Below, piece after piece: positions 19,141 through 26,024 of a stretch of 64,000 nt of DNA. Under the pieces are notes generated by a model, which was not told the origin of the DNA, did not search any database, and saw only the letters and a program-made list of their open reading frames with translations. The position numbers and the translations under genes were made by a program. Position 1 is the first letter of the stretch. The number at the start of each line of letters is the position of its first letter. This DNA is from Persicobacter sp. CCB-QB2. GTDB lineage: Bacteria; Bacteroidota; Bacteroidia; Cytophagales; Cyclobacteriaceae. The DNA lies in NCBI RefSeq assembly GCF_001274635.1, contig NZ_LBGV01000001.1, positions 2,542,001 to 2,606,000 of the forward strand. Reading direction: 5' to 3'.

Positions 19141-19403
19141 TCCAGGCGATCCACCGTAATCACGCGATAAGTATAAGCATTAATAGTAATCCGGATATTA
19201 TGCTGGGCATTGGACACATAAAAATTCTTCCCTTTCCTATGAAAATTTTCTTCCGGGCTGTCTTTTAGGATGGCATAGAGCTTTTCCTCTATCTCTGAAT
19301 TTGAATCGGTGGTTCCAAGTTTTTTATTGATACGACCGTAGACTAAGGGCGTGTAGCATATGCCCCTGATAATCAAACGCTTCGCAAATGTAATTACAAT
19401 CAT
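19128..19403 (-). CDS. DUF3781 domain-containing protein
   Basis: The 91-residue ORF carries NKKLGTTD (about residues 26-33), FHRKGKNFYVS (about 54-64) and ITINAYTYRVITVDR, the pattern of DUF3781 proteins, whose function is unknown. The first about 20 residues are hydrophobic and may not all belong to the protein. The stop codon and last residues lie in the edge of repeat arm A2, so the C-terminus may have been remodelled by the repeat. It is followed on the same strand by nothing but repeat sequence. Confidence 0.72.
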   Translation of the reverse strand: MIVITFAKRLIIRGICYTPLVYGRINKKLGTTDSNSEIEEKLYAILKDSPEENFHRKGKNFYVSNAQHNIRITINAYTYRVITVDRLDDLR

Positions 19404-19422
19404 TATTACTATACCGCTAATT

Positions 19423-19707
19423 TTACTTTACATACTTTTGAAATATAGCATAACCTGACATCACCAATAGCATCCCTATCCCAAAATCCAATAAGAGATT
19501 TGCAAGGGACCAATGATAGTTGAAATCAGGACAATCCACCAGCATCTCCTGATAGTAAACCAGGGGGAATCCGATTTTGAATTGAATTCTGTCAGGTCGA
19601 AAAAGAAAGCTATGCAATTGAGGAATAACCGTCATGAAAGAAATCGAAAAGAACAACATAAAGGAGGCGATCAAGCCTGACAAAAACTTCACTAATATAT
19701 TTTTCAT
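19423..19707 (-). CDS. Small membrane protein, 94 aa, unknown function
   Basis: Two hydrophobic segments (about residues 7-28 and 68-87) flank an extramembrane loop with LVYYQEMLVDCPDFNYHWS. No family is recognised. It ends 20 bp upstream of the DUF3781 gene on the same strand, so the two probably form a pair. Both lie between inverted family A arms. Confidence 0.55.
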   Translation of the reverse strand: MKNILVKFLSGLIASFMLFFSISFMTVIPQLHSFLFRPDRIQFKIGFPLVYYQEMLVDCPDFNYHWSLANLLLDFGIGMLLVMSGYAIFQKYVK

Positions 19708-20033
19708 AGACGGGGACTAATCAGGAGCTAATACACAGGACTTTTTGGGTTACACTAAATATCATGCGTTCTTCTTTTATGCTGTATTTCAATTTAGGAA
19801 AATTTAAAGGAGGACGTGCTGAATATGAGAATCATTTTACCGGAATAAGGGGTGGGCATGAATTAGGTTCATATTTAATCATGCCGGCAAGGAGCATGTT
19901 TTCCCGAATAAAGGAGCGTAGCCATATTCCCCGTGGTTGGGTAGAGCCAAGGCATGCCTTACCTCAGGGATAAAAGATAGTTCCCCGTCCATTATTATTA
20001 TTTCCTGAATAATGGTTTTGCCTGGAAGCCAGA
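19708..20033. other. Gene-free stretch between the small membrane protein and repeat arm A3
   Basis: It contains a degraded palindrome (CCAAGGCATGCCTTACC, near 19949) related to the centre of family A, and an ATG-led plus-strand frame (19764-19973) with no recognisable protein features. It is probably old repeat sequence plus the promoter of the small membrane-protein gene. Confidence 0.4.
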
Positions 20034-20464
20034 TTAGTTGTGGTGTGGAGACAAGGCATGCCTTGTCTGTACCGATATTGAGAGGAGGGGTAGTATCGTA
20101 TGGAATATGGGTTTTATTGCGGGAGGAAAATTATCGGAGTCATTCAGATGCAGAGGCAGGCGCCGGCCCAGGGATAGAGGCGGAGGCACAGCCGGTTGTT
20201 GGAGCTCTTTAGAGCATATTTAAAAGCACTCCATCCGGCTGCAAATTGAAATTATTGGAAGCGATTTTGGATAATTTCTCAACAATAGCGATGCTATTCT
20301 CTCAAAATATTCCTTTATCGCTTCTGCAATAATCAAATTTTCGCTGCGAATTTAGGCTTTTAAACATGCTCTTATGGGCGGGCAGGCATTGGGGGGAACT
20401 ACCTCATTGCCCGCCCATAAAAGCCACCGCCGAAAGCCTGGCCTAGCGGATGCGAGGGGGCTCC
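20034..20464 (+). repeat. Family A repeat, right arm (copy A3), interrupted by element B1
   Basis: It matches 14388-14650, including the palindrome GACAAGGCATGCCTTGTC (20050-20067), GCCGGTTGTTGGAGCTC, stem TTATGGGCGGGCA / TGCCCGCCCATAA and the TGCGAGGGGGC end. A family B element is inserted after GGAGCTCTTTA. Removing 163 bp (B1 plus one TTA) restores the uninterrupted A1 sequence. Confidence 0.82.
20212..20371. mobile_element. Family B foldback element (copy B1), 160 bp, with TTA target duplication
   Basis: Terminal inverted repeats are GAGCATATTTAAAAGC and GCTTTTAAACATGCTC. TTA precedes (20209-20211) and follows (20372-20374) while the empty site in A1 has one copy, so insertion with a 3-bp duplication is directly visible. 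The inner sequence is also largely self-complementary, with the apical hairpin AATAGCGATGCTATT. It encodes no protein and resembles a MITE. Confidence 0.8.
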
Positions 20465-20470
20465 TATTAT

Positions 20471-20692
20471 TAACCCGGATTATTCAGGCTTAAATCCTCG
20501 TTTAGCTGTAAGGCGGAAAAAATGAAGGAATAGTTTCCTATTCCGAGTTTTTTCCAACGAAACAGATGAATGAGGAGAAAACAAGCTTCCCCAAATTTGG
20601 GCTATTATAAACCAAAGAAAATAATTTATAACAAACTAAAAATAAGCCAATTACGCTTAACCGGTTAATTTAGCGGTGAATAATTCGGGTTA
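20471..20692 (+). mobile_element. Family C element (copy C1), 222 bp, MITE-like
   Basis: The ends TAACCCGGATTATTCA and TGAATAATTCGGGTTA are inverted repeats with one mismatch. The interior holds the conserved AAAATGAAGGAATAG stretch and GCCCAAATTTGGGC palindrome-like core (here one base changed). A TA dinucleotide bounds both ends. The last TTA forms the stop codon of the neighbouring hydrolase gene. It begins 6 bp after family A arm A3. Confidence 0.78.
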
Positions 20693-21664
20693 GGGAGTCA
20701 CCTCCATATATTGACGAAAAAAAGTGGCAATTTCCTGATTCATTTCCAGACTGGTCGCATGCCCGATATCAGGATAAGTTTTAAAAACCGCCTGTACCCC
20801 CTGCTGTTGATACAGGGTTTGTACTTTTTCCCAACGGGGCATCATTTCTTCCCCCAATAGCTGAAAAATCAGCTGACGTTCCTTTTGAGAATAGGCATCA
20901 TCATATTGAGCGGCATCATTATTATCCTGTCTCCCCATAAACCAAAACTGGGGTAATTCCCTGAAAGTCATTAAATCCAGGGAAGGATAATCAGCTTTAT
21001 CGATATCAGAAATCCCCATAGGAAATGACAATAAATCACCCTCTAATTCATGAATTGGCAACATTAATAGACTATTCATTCCACCACCACAAACAGCCTT
21101 CAACCGATCCGGATGAAGCATCGAAAACCGATTTGCAAAGGTAGCAGAAGCTGAAAAACCTGTCATAAAAAACTTTGATTCCATAGAATAGTCCGCGGAC
21201 TTTAATACTTCAAGCGCATGATGAACCATCGCCAACAATTGAAGGTCCAATCGTGCCAGATTTCCTTCCTTTAATAAAAAAGTTTCCTGATCGTAGGCAT
21301 GCGTATAAACTGTCCAATCCGTAGCGGAACGCGGAAAAACGGGCACGAGCAAGGGAATCTTTAACTGCTGAGAAACGAAATTCCCCACAGAACTTTTTGT
21401 TGCCGCTCCATAAGCATGATGCAGGTGATGTTCATAATCATCACTTAATCCGGTATTGGTCCCTTCCACCAATAGCACGTTACTTTTACTTTTTTGCGTA
21501 TCCTTAGGAATAAATAGATAATAATCAAAATTAAACCCCTCTTTCGGGGCGGCCTTAATATGATATAAGGAGTCTTTTCCTATTTTGACCTCCGGGGTCT
21601 TCCCAATGGCACTGGCAGAGTGAAGTAGCAGCCAACCGATGAAGATCACAATAATTCTGTTCAT
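20690..21664 (-). CDS. Secreted alpha/beta hydrolase (esterase-like)
   Basis: A signal peptide (about residues 1-20, ending SASA) is followed by an alpha/beta-hydrolase fold of 324 residues in total. The nucleophile elbow reads GFSASATFANRF (about 170-181), a likely acid region is GRQDNNDAAQYDDAY, and the catalytic His is in YPDIGHATS near the end. VFPRSATDWTVYTHA suggests a lid or oxyanion segment. It is probably a periplasmic or secreted esterase or peptidase of the PHB-depolymerase-like group; the substrate is unknown. Its stop codon coincides with the end of element C1, so the element landed exactly at the gene terminus. Confidence 0.82.
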   Translation of the reverse strand: MNRIIVIFIGWLLLHSASAIGKTPEVKIGKDSLYHIKAAPKEGFNFDYYLFIPKDTQKSKSNVLLVEGTNTGLSDDYEHHLHHAYGAATKSSVGNFVSQQLKIPLLVPVFPRSATDWTVYTHAYDQETFLLKEGNLARLDLQLLAMVHHALEVLKSADYSMESKFFMTGFSASATFANRFSMLHPDRLKAVCGGGMNSLLMLPIHELEGDLLSFPMGISDIDKADYPSLDLMTFRELPQFWFMGRQDNNDAAQYDDAYSQKERQLIFQLLGEEMMPRWEKVQTLYQQQGVQAVFKTYPDIGHATSLEMNQEIATFFRQYMEVTP

Positions 21665-22150
21665 GATGGGGTGGGAGTGATGGTTAATGTTAATTGATGA
21701 GAAATAATCTATCTACATAATACCGAAAAGTGACCATAAGGTCTAAAGGTATATGATTAACGGTTAAAATGGCATCCTATTTCCAAAAATTACCCCTCTT
21801 TAAAATAGGTATGTCGTTTACCCATGAAGTGGCAGGCGCTAGATAGTTTTAATTTAAACAGCAAGGAATTTCCACGAACTGATGAATCTATTGAAGATTA
21901 AAAACAGGAAATTGATTTGGAAAAAATTACAGGAGTGGTCAATAAATGCAACCACAAATTACAGCAAAACCTATAAAAAACAACACAAAGTCATGATCAT
22001 CAAAATCATACAATACCCCTATTCGTATTTAAGCAGCTACATTTCATATCAATAAAAACCCGATAATGCCCAATGTCGGAGTATTTTTAACTGGCAAGTC
22101 ACAACTCCCTCAAATTAATACCGTCTATTACCAGCCCGGGTGGATTCTAT
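21665..22150. other. Gene-free intergenic stretch
   Basis: About 490 bp of A+T-rich sequence upstream of the secreted hydrolase, which must hold its promoter. I see no conserved repeat of families A-C and no credible small ORF. Confidence 0.4.
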
Positions 22151-22182
22151 AAAAAATCCCGCAAGCGCATCGCCCACGGGAT
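22151..22182 (-). terminator. Intrinsic terminator of the SnoaL-hydrolase operon
   Basis: ATCCCG (22156-22161) pairs with CGGGAT (22177-22182), with GCG/CGC pairing inside. On the minus strand it is followed by six T. It lies 38 bp after the stop of the SnoaL-hydrolase gene. Confidence 0.7.
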
Positions 22183-22219
22183 AATATTCTTCGTAATGCT
22201 GAACACAGCATGAGGTTCC

Positions 22220-23569
22220 TTATAGTTTAGCGCCGAACCAATCTGCTCCCTTTTCTACTGCCAGGCTCACTTCTTCCGGCTGATCATAGAAGTTAAACTG
22301 TTGCATGGGCGATTCCAGATCGGTATCTATCCAAACCAATTCTTTATCGGTTGTTTTGATGTCGTTGAAGAAATTTTTGGTATACTGTGGCAATACGCAA
22401 CCGTCCGAATGAATCATCAGGGTAGAGGCGGCCAGATTTGGCGCGTAAGGCATGGGATCCAGTGTCAACCAATCTTCCCAACTCATGACGGCGAATTTGT
22501 CATTACTCCATTCCTTCACTGCTCCACGCTCGGGATTCAGATAATAATCGAAAGGACCGTACATGGCAGCTACAGGATTGGTAGTGGAAATGGTTTCGAT
22601 ATATTCCACAAATCCTTCTTTGGCAAAAACTTCTTTGGCCTTTCTTGCCGCGGTGACTTTCTCATTCACGCCTTCTTCCCCTCCATAGAATAGTTTCACT
22701 GCTTCCGCATCATGCAACCAGGAAGCTGCAGTCACTACCGCTTTAATGCGGAAATCCTCTGCGGCCGCCATCAAAGTATACATAGAACCCGCACAAACGG
22801 CAAAAGCTCCGATACGATCATTATCTACTTGCGGGAGCGTTTCCAGAAAGGATACCGCATTTTTGATATCCTGCACCTTCATCGTCGGATTCTCCCAAAA
22901 GCGTGGTTGACCTTCACTTTCTCCATAATTTCTGAAGTCAAATGCCAAGGTGATAAATCCTTTTTCCGCGAATTTTTCCGCATATAAACCTGCCATTTGT
23001 TCCTTTACTGTTGTCCAGCTTCCGGATACGACAATGGTAGGATATGCTTTTCCTTCCTGATAATCTGCAGGGTAATACAGGTTCCCCACTAAATTAAGTC
23101 CTTCGCTATTGAAATTTACCTTTTCCATTTTGGTTTCGTTTTGAGATTTAATTTGATCAATAAGTCCAAAGCCCTGAGCGGCCACTATGGGATTAAAGAT
23201 TTCTACATATTCTTCGATCAAGCCGGCTTCATTGAATTTGAAAGTGGCGTAATAATCATTTTTATACCACCCGGCATCACCCTTCAATTTGATTCTTCCT
23301 TCAAATTTCACCAGCACCATTGCCGGATCTTCCATGGCATAATTGTACTCGATTGGGAATTCCATCCCATCAAAATTGGGGAAAACGGGCTCCCAATAGG
23401 CTTTAATAGCCTCCTTTCCCACCGCACCCTCAGAAAATAAGCCTGAAGCATAAGGGTTACGATGGACCCCGTTTTCCGCAAATAGTTCGGCTACTGCCCC
23501 GGCATCTTCTGTCTCCAGGGCCTGGAAGAATTCCTTTACCTGTAGTTTATTTCGCGCTGCTATTTCCAT
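22220..23569 (-). CDS. SnoaL-like domain fused to alpha/beta hydrolase
   Basis: Residues about 8-125 are a SnoaL/NTF2-like fold (FFQALETEDAGAVAELFAENGVH, a typical opening). Residues about 147-449 are an alpha/beta hydrolase of the YcjY/dienelactone-hydrolase-like group with FDFRNYGESEGQPR. The nucleophile elbow reads GAFAVCAGSMY, placing a cysteine where most relatives have serine, as in dienelactone hydrolases. No signal peptide is present. It is the last gene of a tight unit whose ATG overlaps the stop of a 36-residue ORF. Detoxification of reactive small molecules is a reasonable but unproven role. Confidence 0.88.
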   Translation of the reverse strand: MEIAARNKLQVKEFFQALETEDAGAVAELFAENGVHRNPYASGLFSEGAVGKEAIKAYWEPVFPNFDGMEFPIEYNYAMEDPAMVLVKFEGRIKLKGDAGWYKNDYYATFKFNEAGLIEEYVEIFNPIVAAQGFGLIDQIKSQNETKMEKVNFNSEGLNLVGNLYYPADYQEGKAYPTIVVSGSWTTVKEQMAGLYAEKFAEKGFITLAFDFRNYGESEGQPRFWENPTMKVQDIKNAVSFLETLPQVDNDRIGAFAVCAGSMYTLMAAAEDFRIKAVVTAASWLHDAEAVKLFYGGEEGVNEKVTAARKAKEVFAKEGFVEYIETISTTNPVAAMYGPFDYYLNPERGAVKEWSNDKFAVMSWEDWLTLDPMPYAPNLAASTLMIHSDGCVLPQYTKNFFNDIKTTDKELVWIDTDLESPMQQFNFYDQPEEVSLAVEKGADWFGAKL

Positions 23570-23670
23570 TTTATTTTTGCTTTTTTCCCTGAGAATTTAC
23601 GATTGAAAGAAGTCACTGATGCCAACACCACTGCTAATAACAGCAGCCCGGTGGAGGTTAATATTTTCAT
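23560..23670 (-). CDS. Small 36-residue membrane or secreted peptide
   Basis: It starts 2 bp after the stop of the upstream SnoaL gene, and its stop overlaps the ATG of the downstream hydrolase (ATGGAAATAG). Such spacing suggests translational coupling. The peptide is a basic single-span sequence with a hydrophobic core (residues about 8-20, GLLLLAVVLASV) and a lysine-rich tail. It may be a leader or small membrane protein, or only the remnant of a longer gene. Confidence 0.45.
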   Translation of the reverse strand: MKILTSTGLLLLAVVLASVTSFNRKFSGKKAKIKWK

Positions 23671-23672
23671 GC

Positions 23673-24170
23673 CTACTTCGCTTTTTCCATGGCTTTGACC
23701 GGTAGCCCGGTATTACCATCCTGATATTTAAAATTGAACTTCATTTTGATGATTTTCCAGGCACCGGCCTGCTTATGAAGATCAAAATCATAGGTCCCGA
23801 CCACCGTCCATACATTGCCGGCTTCATCAGTCAGAAAGTGTGTGGCGGTGCCATAACAAAAAACATGTGCATAGCCCCCCTCCACTGTGGTTAAAATATT
23901 GCCCAACTGATGATGAGTATATTCAAAGCCCGGTAGAATGGCTTTCCAGCTATCAGCAATTTCCTGCGGACTAAGTTTAGCGGCAGGGCTGCCACTCATA
24001 CTCGAATAGTCCAATTCAACTTCTGGAGCGAAAAGCTGATCTAGTGCATCCCAATCCCTTTGATCCGTGGCGATGAAAAGTTGCACCACCGTATTATTGA
24101 CTGTTTCCATTTCCTGTGCCTTTAGTGTGAATGACATCAAACTCAAAAATAGAATCCCGAATGTCCTCAT
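23673..24170 (-). CDS. Secreted SnoaL/NTF2-like protein
   Basis: The 165-residue protein has a signal peptide (to about residue 18, FTLKAQ) and a single SnoaL-like domain: VQLFIATDQRDWDALDQLF, then VELDYSSMSG and the closing WKIIKMKFNFKY strand. These cone-shaped folds serve as isomerases, hydrolases or binding domains; no catalytic pair can be named with confidence. It is the first gene of a three-gene minus-strand unit with the 36-residue ORF and the SnoaL-hydrolase fusion, and lies 90 bp after an AraC regulator. Confidence 0.83.
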   Translation of the reverse strand: MRTFGILFLSLMSFTLKAQEMETVNNTVVQLFIATDQRDWDALDQLFAPEVELDYSSMSGSPAAKLSPQEIADSWKAILPGFEYTHHQLGNILTTVEGGYAHVFCYGTATHFLTDEAGNVWTVVGTYDFDLHKQAGAWKIIKMKFNFKYQDGNTGLPVKAMEKAK

Positions 24171-24260
24171 AAGTGTTTGATTTGGTTAACATTTCAAAGG
24201 TCAGGAAACCGGAAGGAAAGGAGCTTAGGAAATCAAAGCAAAAAGTATGAATTTCAAAGG

Positions 24261-25175
24261 TTAATGATTTTTTCTGTAGCTCAGGGGTGTTTTTCCAGTG
24301 TGCTTCTTGAAAAATGCGCTAAAATTGTTGGGAGCGTCAAAATGAAGGCTGTAGGCAATTTCCTTTACACTTGCGGTGGTTTGTAAGAGTTCTGCTTTGG
24401 CCAATTTTAATACATGGAAGTGAATATGATGAATAGCAGTTTGCCCACTGATGGATTTGACTACCGCATTTAAATGGTTGGGATGCACATTTAGAATCTC
24501 GGCATAATAAGAGGGGGAATGCAAATTGGCGCCAGCCTCAAGCGCAGCATCGGGGTAAAAGCTGGTTTTGATTAATTTTTGAAAACGTGCTAAAAGTTTA
24601 ATATCCGCAGATCTGATTTTTTCATGAGCGCTCTCCGCATCAAATTTCTGATTGAATAATCGCTTCACTTGATTGAGCAACAGCAGGATATAAATCTCAA
24701 TAAAATTAAATTTATCTTCTCCACTACCTTCGTATTCTTTCTGAATTTTCTCGTAGATGGGCAACAGATTATTCAGGTCTTCTTCCTGAATTTCAAAAGG
24801 GATGGATTCATCAATTTTCAGAAAAGGAAATTCATCCAAAAGCTTTTCAAAATGATGTGAGCCTGCGATAAAATCCTGCGATATCATCACATAATAACCC
24901 GACCAATCCGGTACGATATCCCAGGAAAGAATCTGGAAGGGGGAGTTGAAAAAAATGGTAACACCCTCCGGAAACTGATCATGATAACCCGTAATGGCTT
25001 TTCCCCCACCATCCGCCTTTAAGGCAATGGAGTAGAATTCATGTCGAAAAGGCTTCATTTGGGGAATGACCTTTCCCATATTATCTTCAAAACTGCGAAT
25101 GTCAAAATGCGGGTGAAGCGGAGCAGACAAGCCTATCGCCTCACAATATTCGGTAATGGTTTTGAAGTGTTGCAA
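24261..25175 (-). CDS. Soluble AraC-family transcriptional regulator
   Basis: The 304-residue protein has an N-terminal ligand-binding or dimerisation half (about 1-190, beginning QHFKTITEYCEAIGL) and a C-terminal AraC double helix-turn-helix (about 200-302), with YYAEILNVHPNHLNAVVKS and the closing FSAFFKKHTGKTPLSYR. No membrane segment is present. It lies upstream of and in line with the SnoaL-hydrolase unit and probably controls it (inference from position). Confidence 0.9.
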   Translation of the reverse strand: MQHFKTITEYCEAIGLSAPLHPHFDIRSFEDNMGKVIPQMKPFRHEFYSIALKADGGGKAITGYHDQFPEGVTIFFNSPFQILSWDIVPDWSGYYVMISQDFIAGSHHFEKLLDEFPFLKIDESIPFEIQEEDLNNLLPIYEKIQKEYEGSGEDKFNFIEIYILLLLNQVKRLFNQKFDAESAHEKIRSADIKLLARFQKLIKTSFYPDAALEAGANLHSPSYYAEILNVHPNHLNAVVKSISGQTAIHHIHFHVLKLAKAELLQTTASVKEIAYSLHFDAPNNFSAFFKKHTGKTPLSYRKNH

Positions 25176-25458
25176 ATCCTGATCTTTTGACCGAAGGTAA
25201 TAATATTTCTATTATTAAAACAACATTAAGGAATAAAGGACTATTTCTGAAAGGCTATTCCATACAAAAATTCAAATGTAAAACAAGGCGAAAAAACATT
25301 AATCGAAACTATGAAAACTTCAATTGAAAGGGCTTCTGTTAAATTTATGTTTCCCGAATTAATAACATAGAAGACACCATGTAAGGCGGAGCATACAATG
25401 CTATATCCATCGCCTTAAATGAGAAGCACCAGGCCCTATTCTTCCTCCAATTACTCGC

Positions 25459-25866
25459 TTAATTTTCAACAGCCTCGAATCGAGCTAATCCGAAAACGGC
25501 AAAATCCTTTTGGCTTTTCTGTTTATAGACCACTCTTAAACGTCCCAAATCCATGCCATTATCTGATAACATTTCATATCTGATGACCTCCTCTCTTTGA
25601 ATTTCCAACACCTTATATCGTCCAAAAGCATTCAATAGGATCAGATTCAAGGAATTTTCTGTGAGCTTTATTCCGACCACATAGGACAACTTCAGTCCAG
25701 AGAGGCTTACCAAGGTGGAGATTATATAGGCTTCCATTGAATAAGTGGCGTCCAGAAAGCGTTGGGAAAATAAGTAGAAAAGTCCAGTCAATAACAGGGG
25801 TAGGAAAAAGCACCTTTTCCAGAAATAGATCAGGAATTGATTTTTGATGTTAGGCGTCATAAGCAT
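25459..25866 (-). CDS. Hypothetical membrane protein, 135 aa
   Basis: Two N-terminal hydrophobic segments (about residues 17-34 and 44-64) are followed by a soluble tail of about 70 residues with alternating hydrophobic residues, suggesting a small beta domain similar to a PH-like cytoplasmic tail. The family is not recognised. It stands alone between the AraC regulator and the ABC transporter. ATG codons for residues 1 and 3 are both plausible starts. Confidence 0.55.
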   Translation of the reverse strand: MLMTPNIKNQFLIYFWKRCFFLPLLLTGLFYLFSQRFLDATYSMEAYIISTLVSLSGLKLSYVVGIKLTENSLNLILLNAFGRYKVLEIQREEVIRYEMLSDNGMDLGRLRVVYKQKSQKDFAVFGLARFEAVEN

Positions 25867-25967
25867 TCAATGATCAGTGCTAATGATATTTTATAAGTTA
25901 TCATATTCACCAAAAAAATAAAATTTCCTATTCAAATAATTCCACCGTAGTCATTACCACAATCAAA

Positions 25968-26002
25968 AAAAAGAGTGGCTAAAATACATAACCACTCTTT
26001 TT
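25968..26002 (-). terminator. Bidirectional intrinsic terminator after the ABC/M1 operon
   Basis: AAAAAGAGTGG (25968-25978) pairs perfectly with CCACTCTTTTT (25992-26002), with A-runs and T-runs on both sides. It lies 22 bp after the stop codon of the permease-aminopeptidase gene. Confidence 0.8.
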
Positions 26003-26024
26003 AAAATGCATTCTATCCGTATGC

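Noticed and set aside
18842..19170. Overlapping ORFs on both strands across repeat arm A2
   Set aside because: The same frames recur in A1 with changes that do not preserve protein sequence; GC-rich repeats keep frames open by chance.
19764..19973. 69-codon plus-strand ORF between repeat arms
   Set aside because: Its end (WVEPRHALPQG) is the translation of the decayed palindrome; no recognisable domain.
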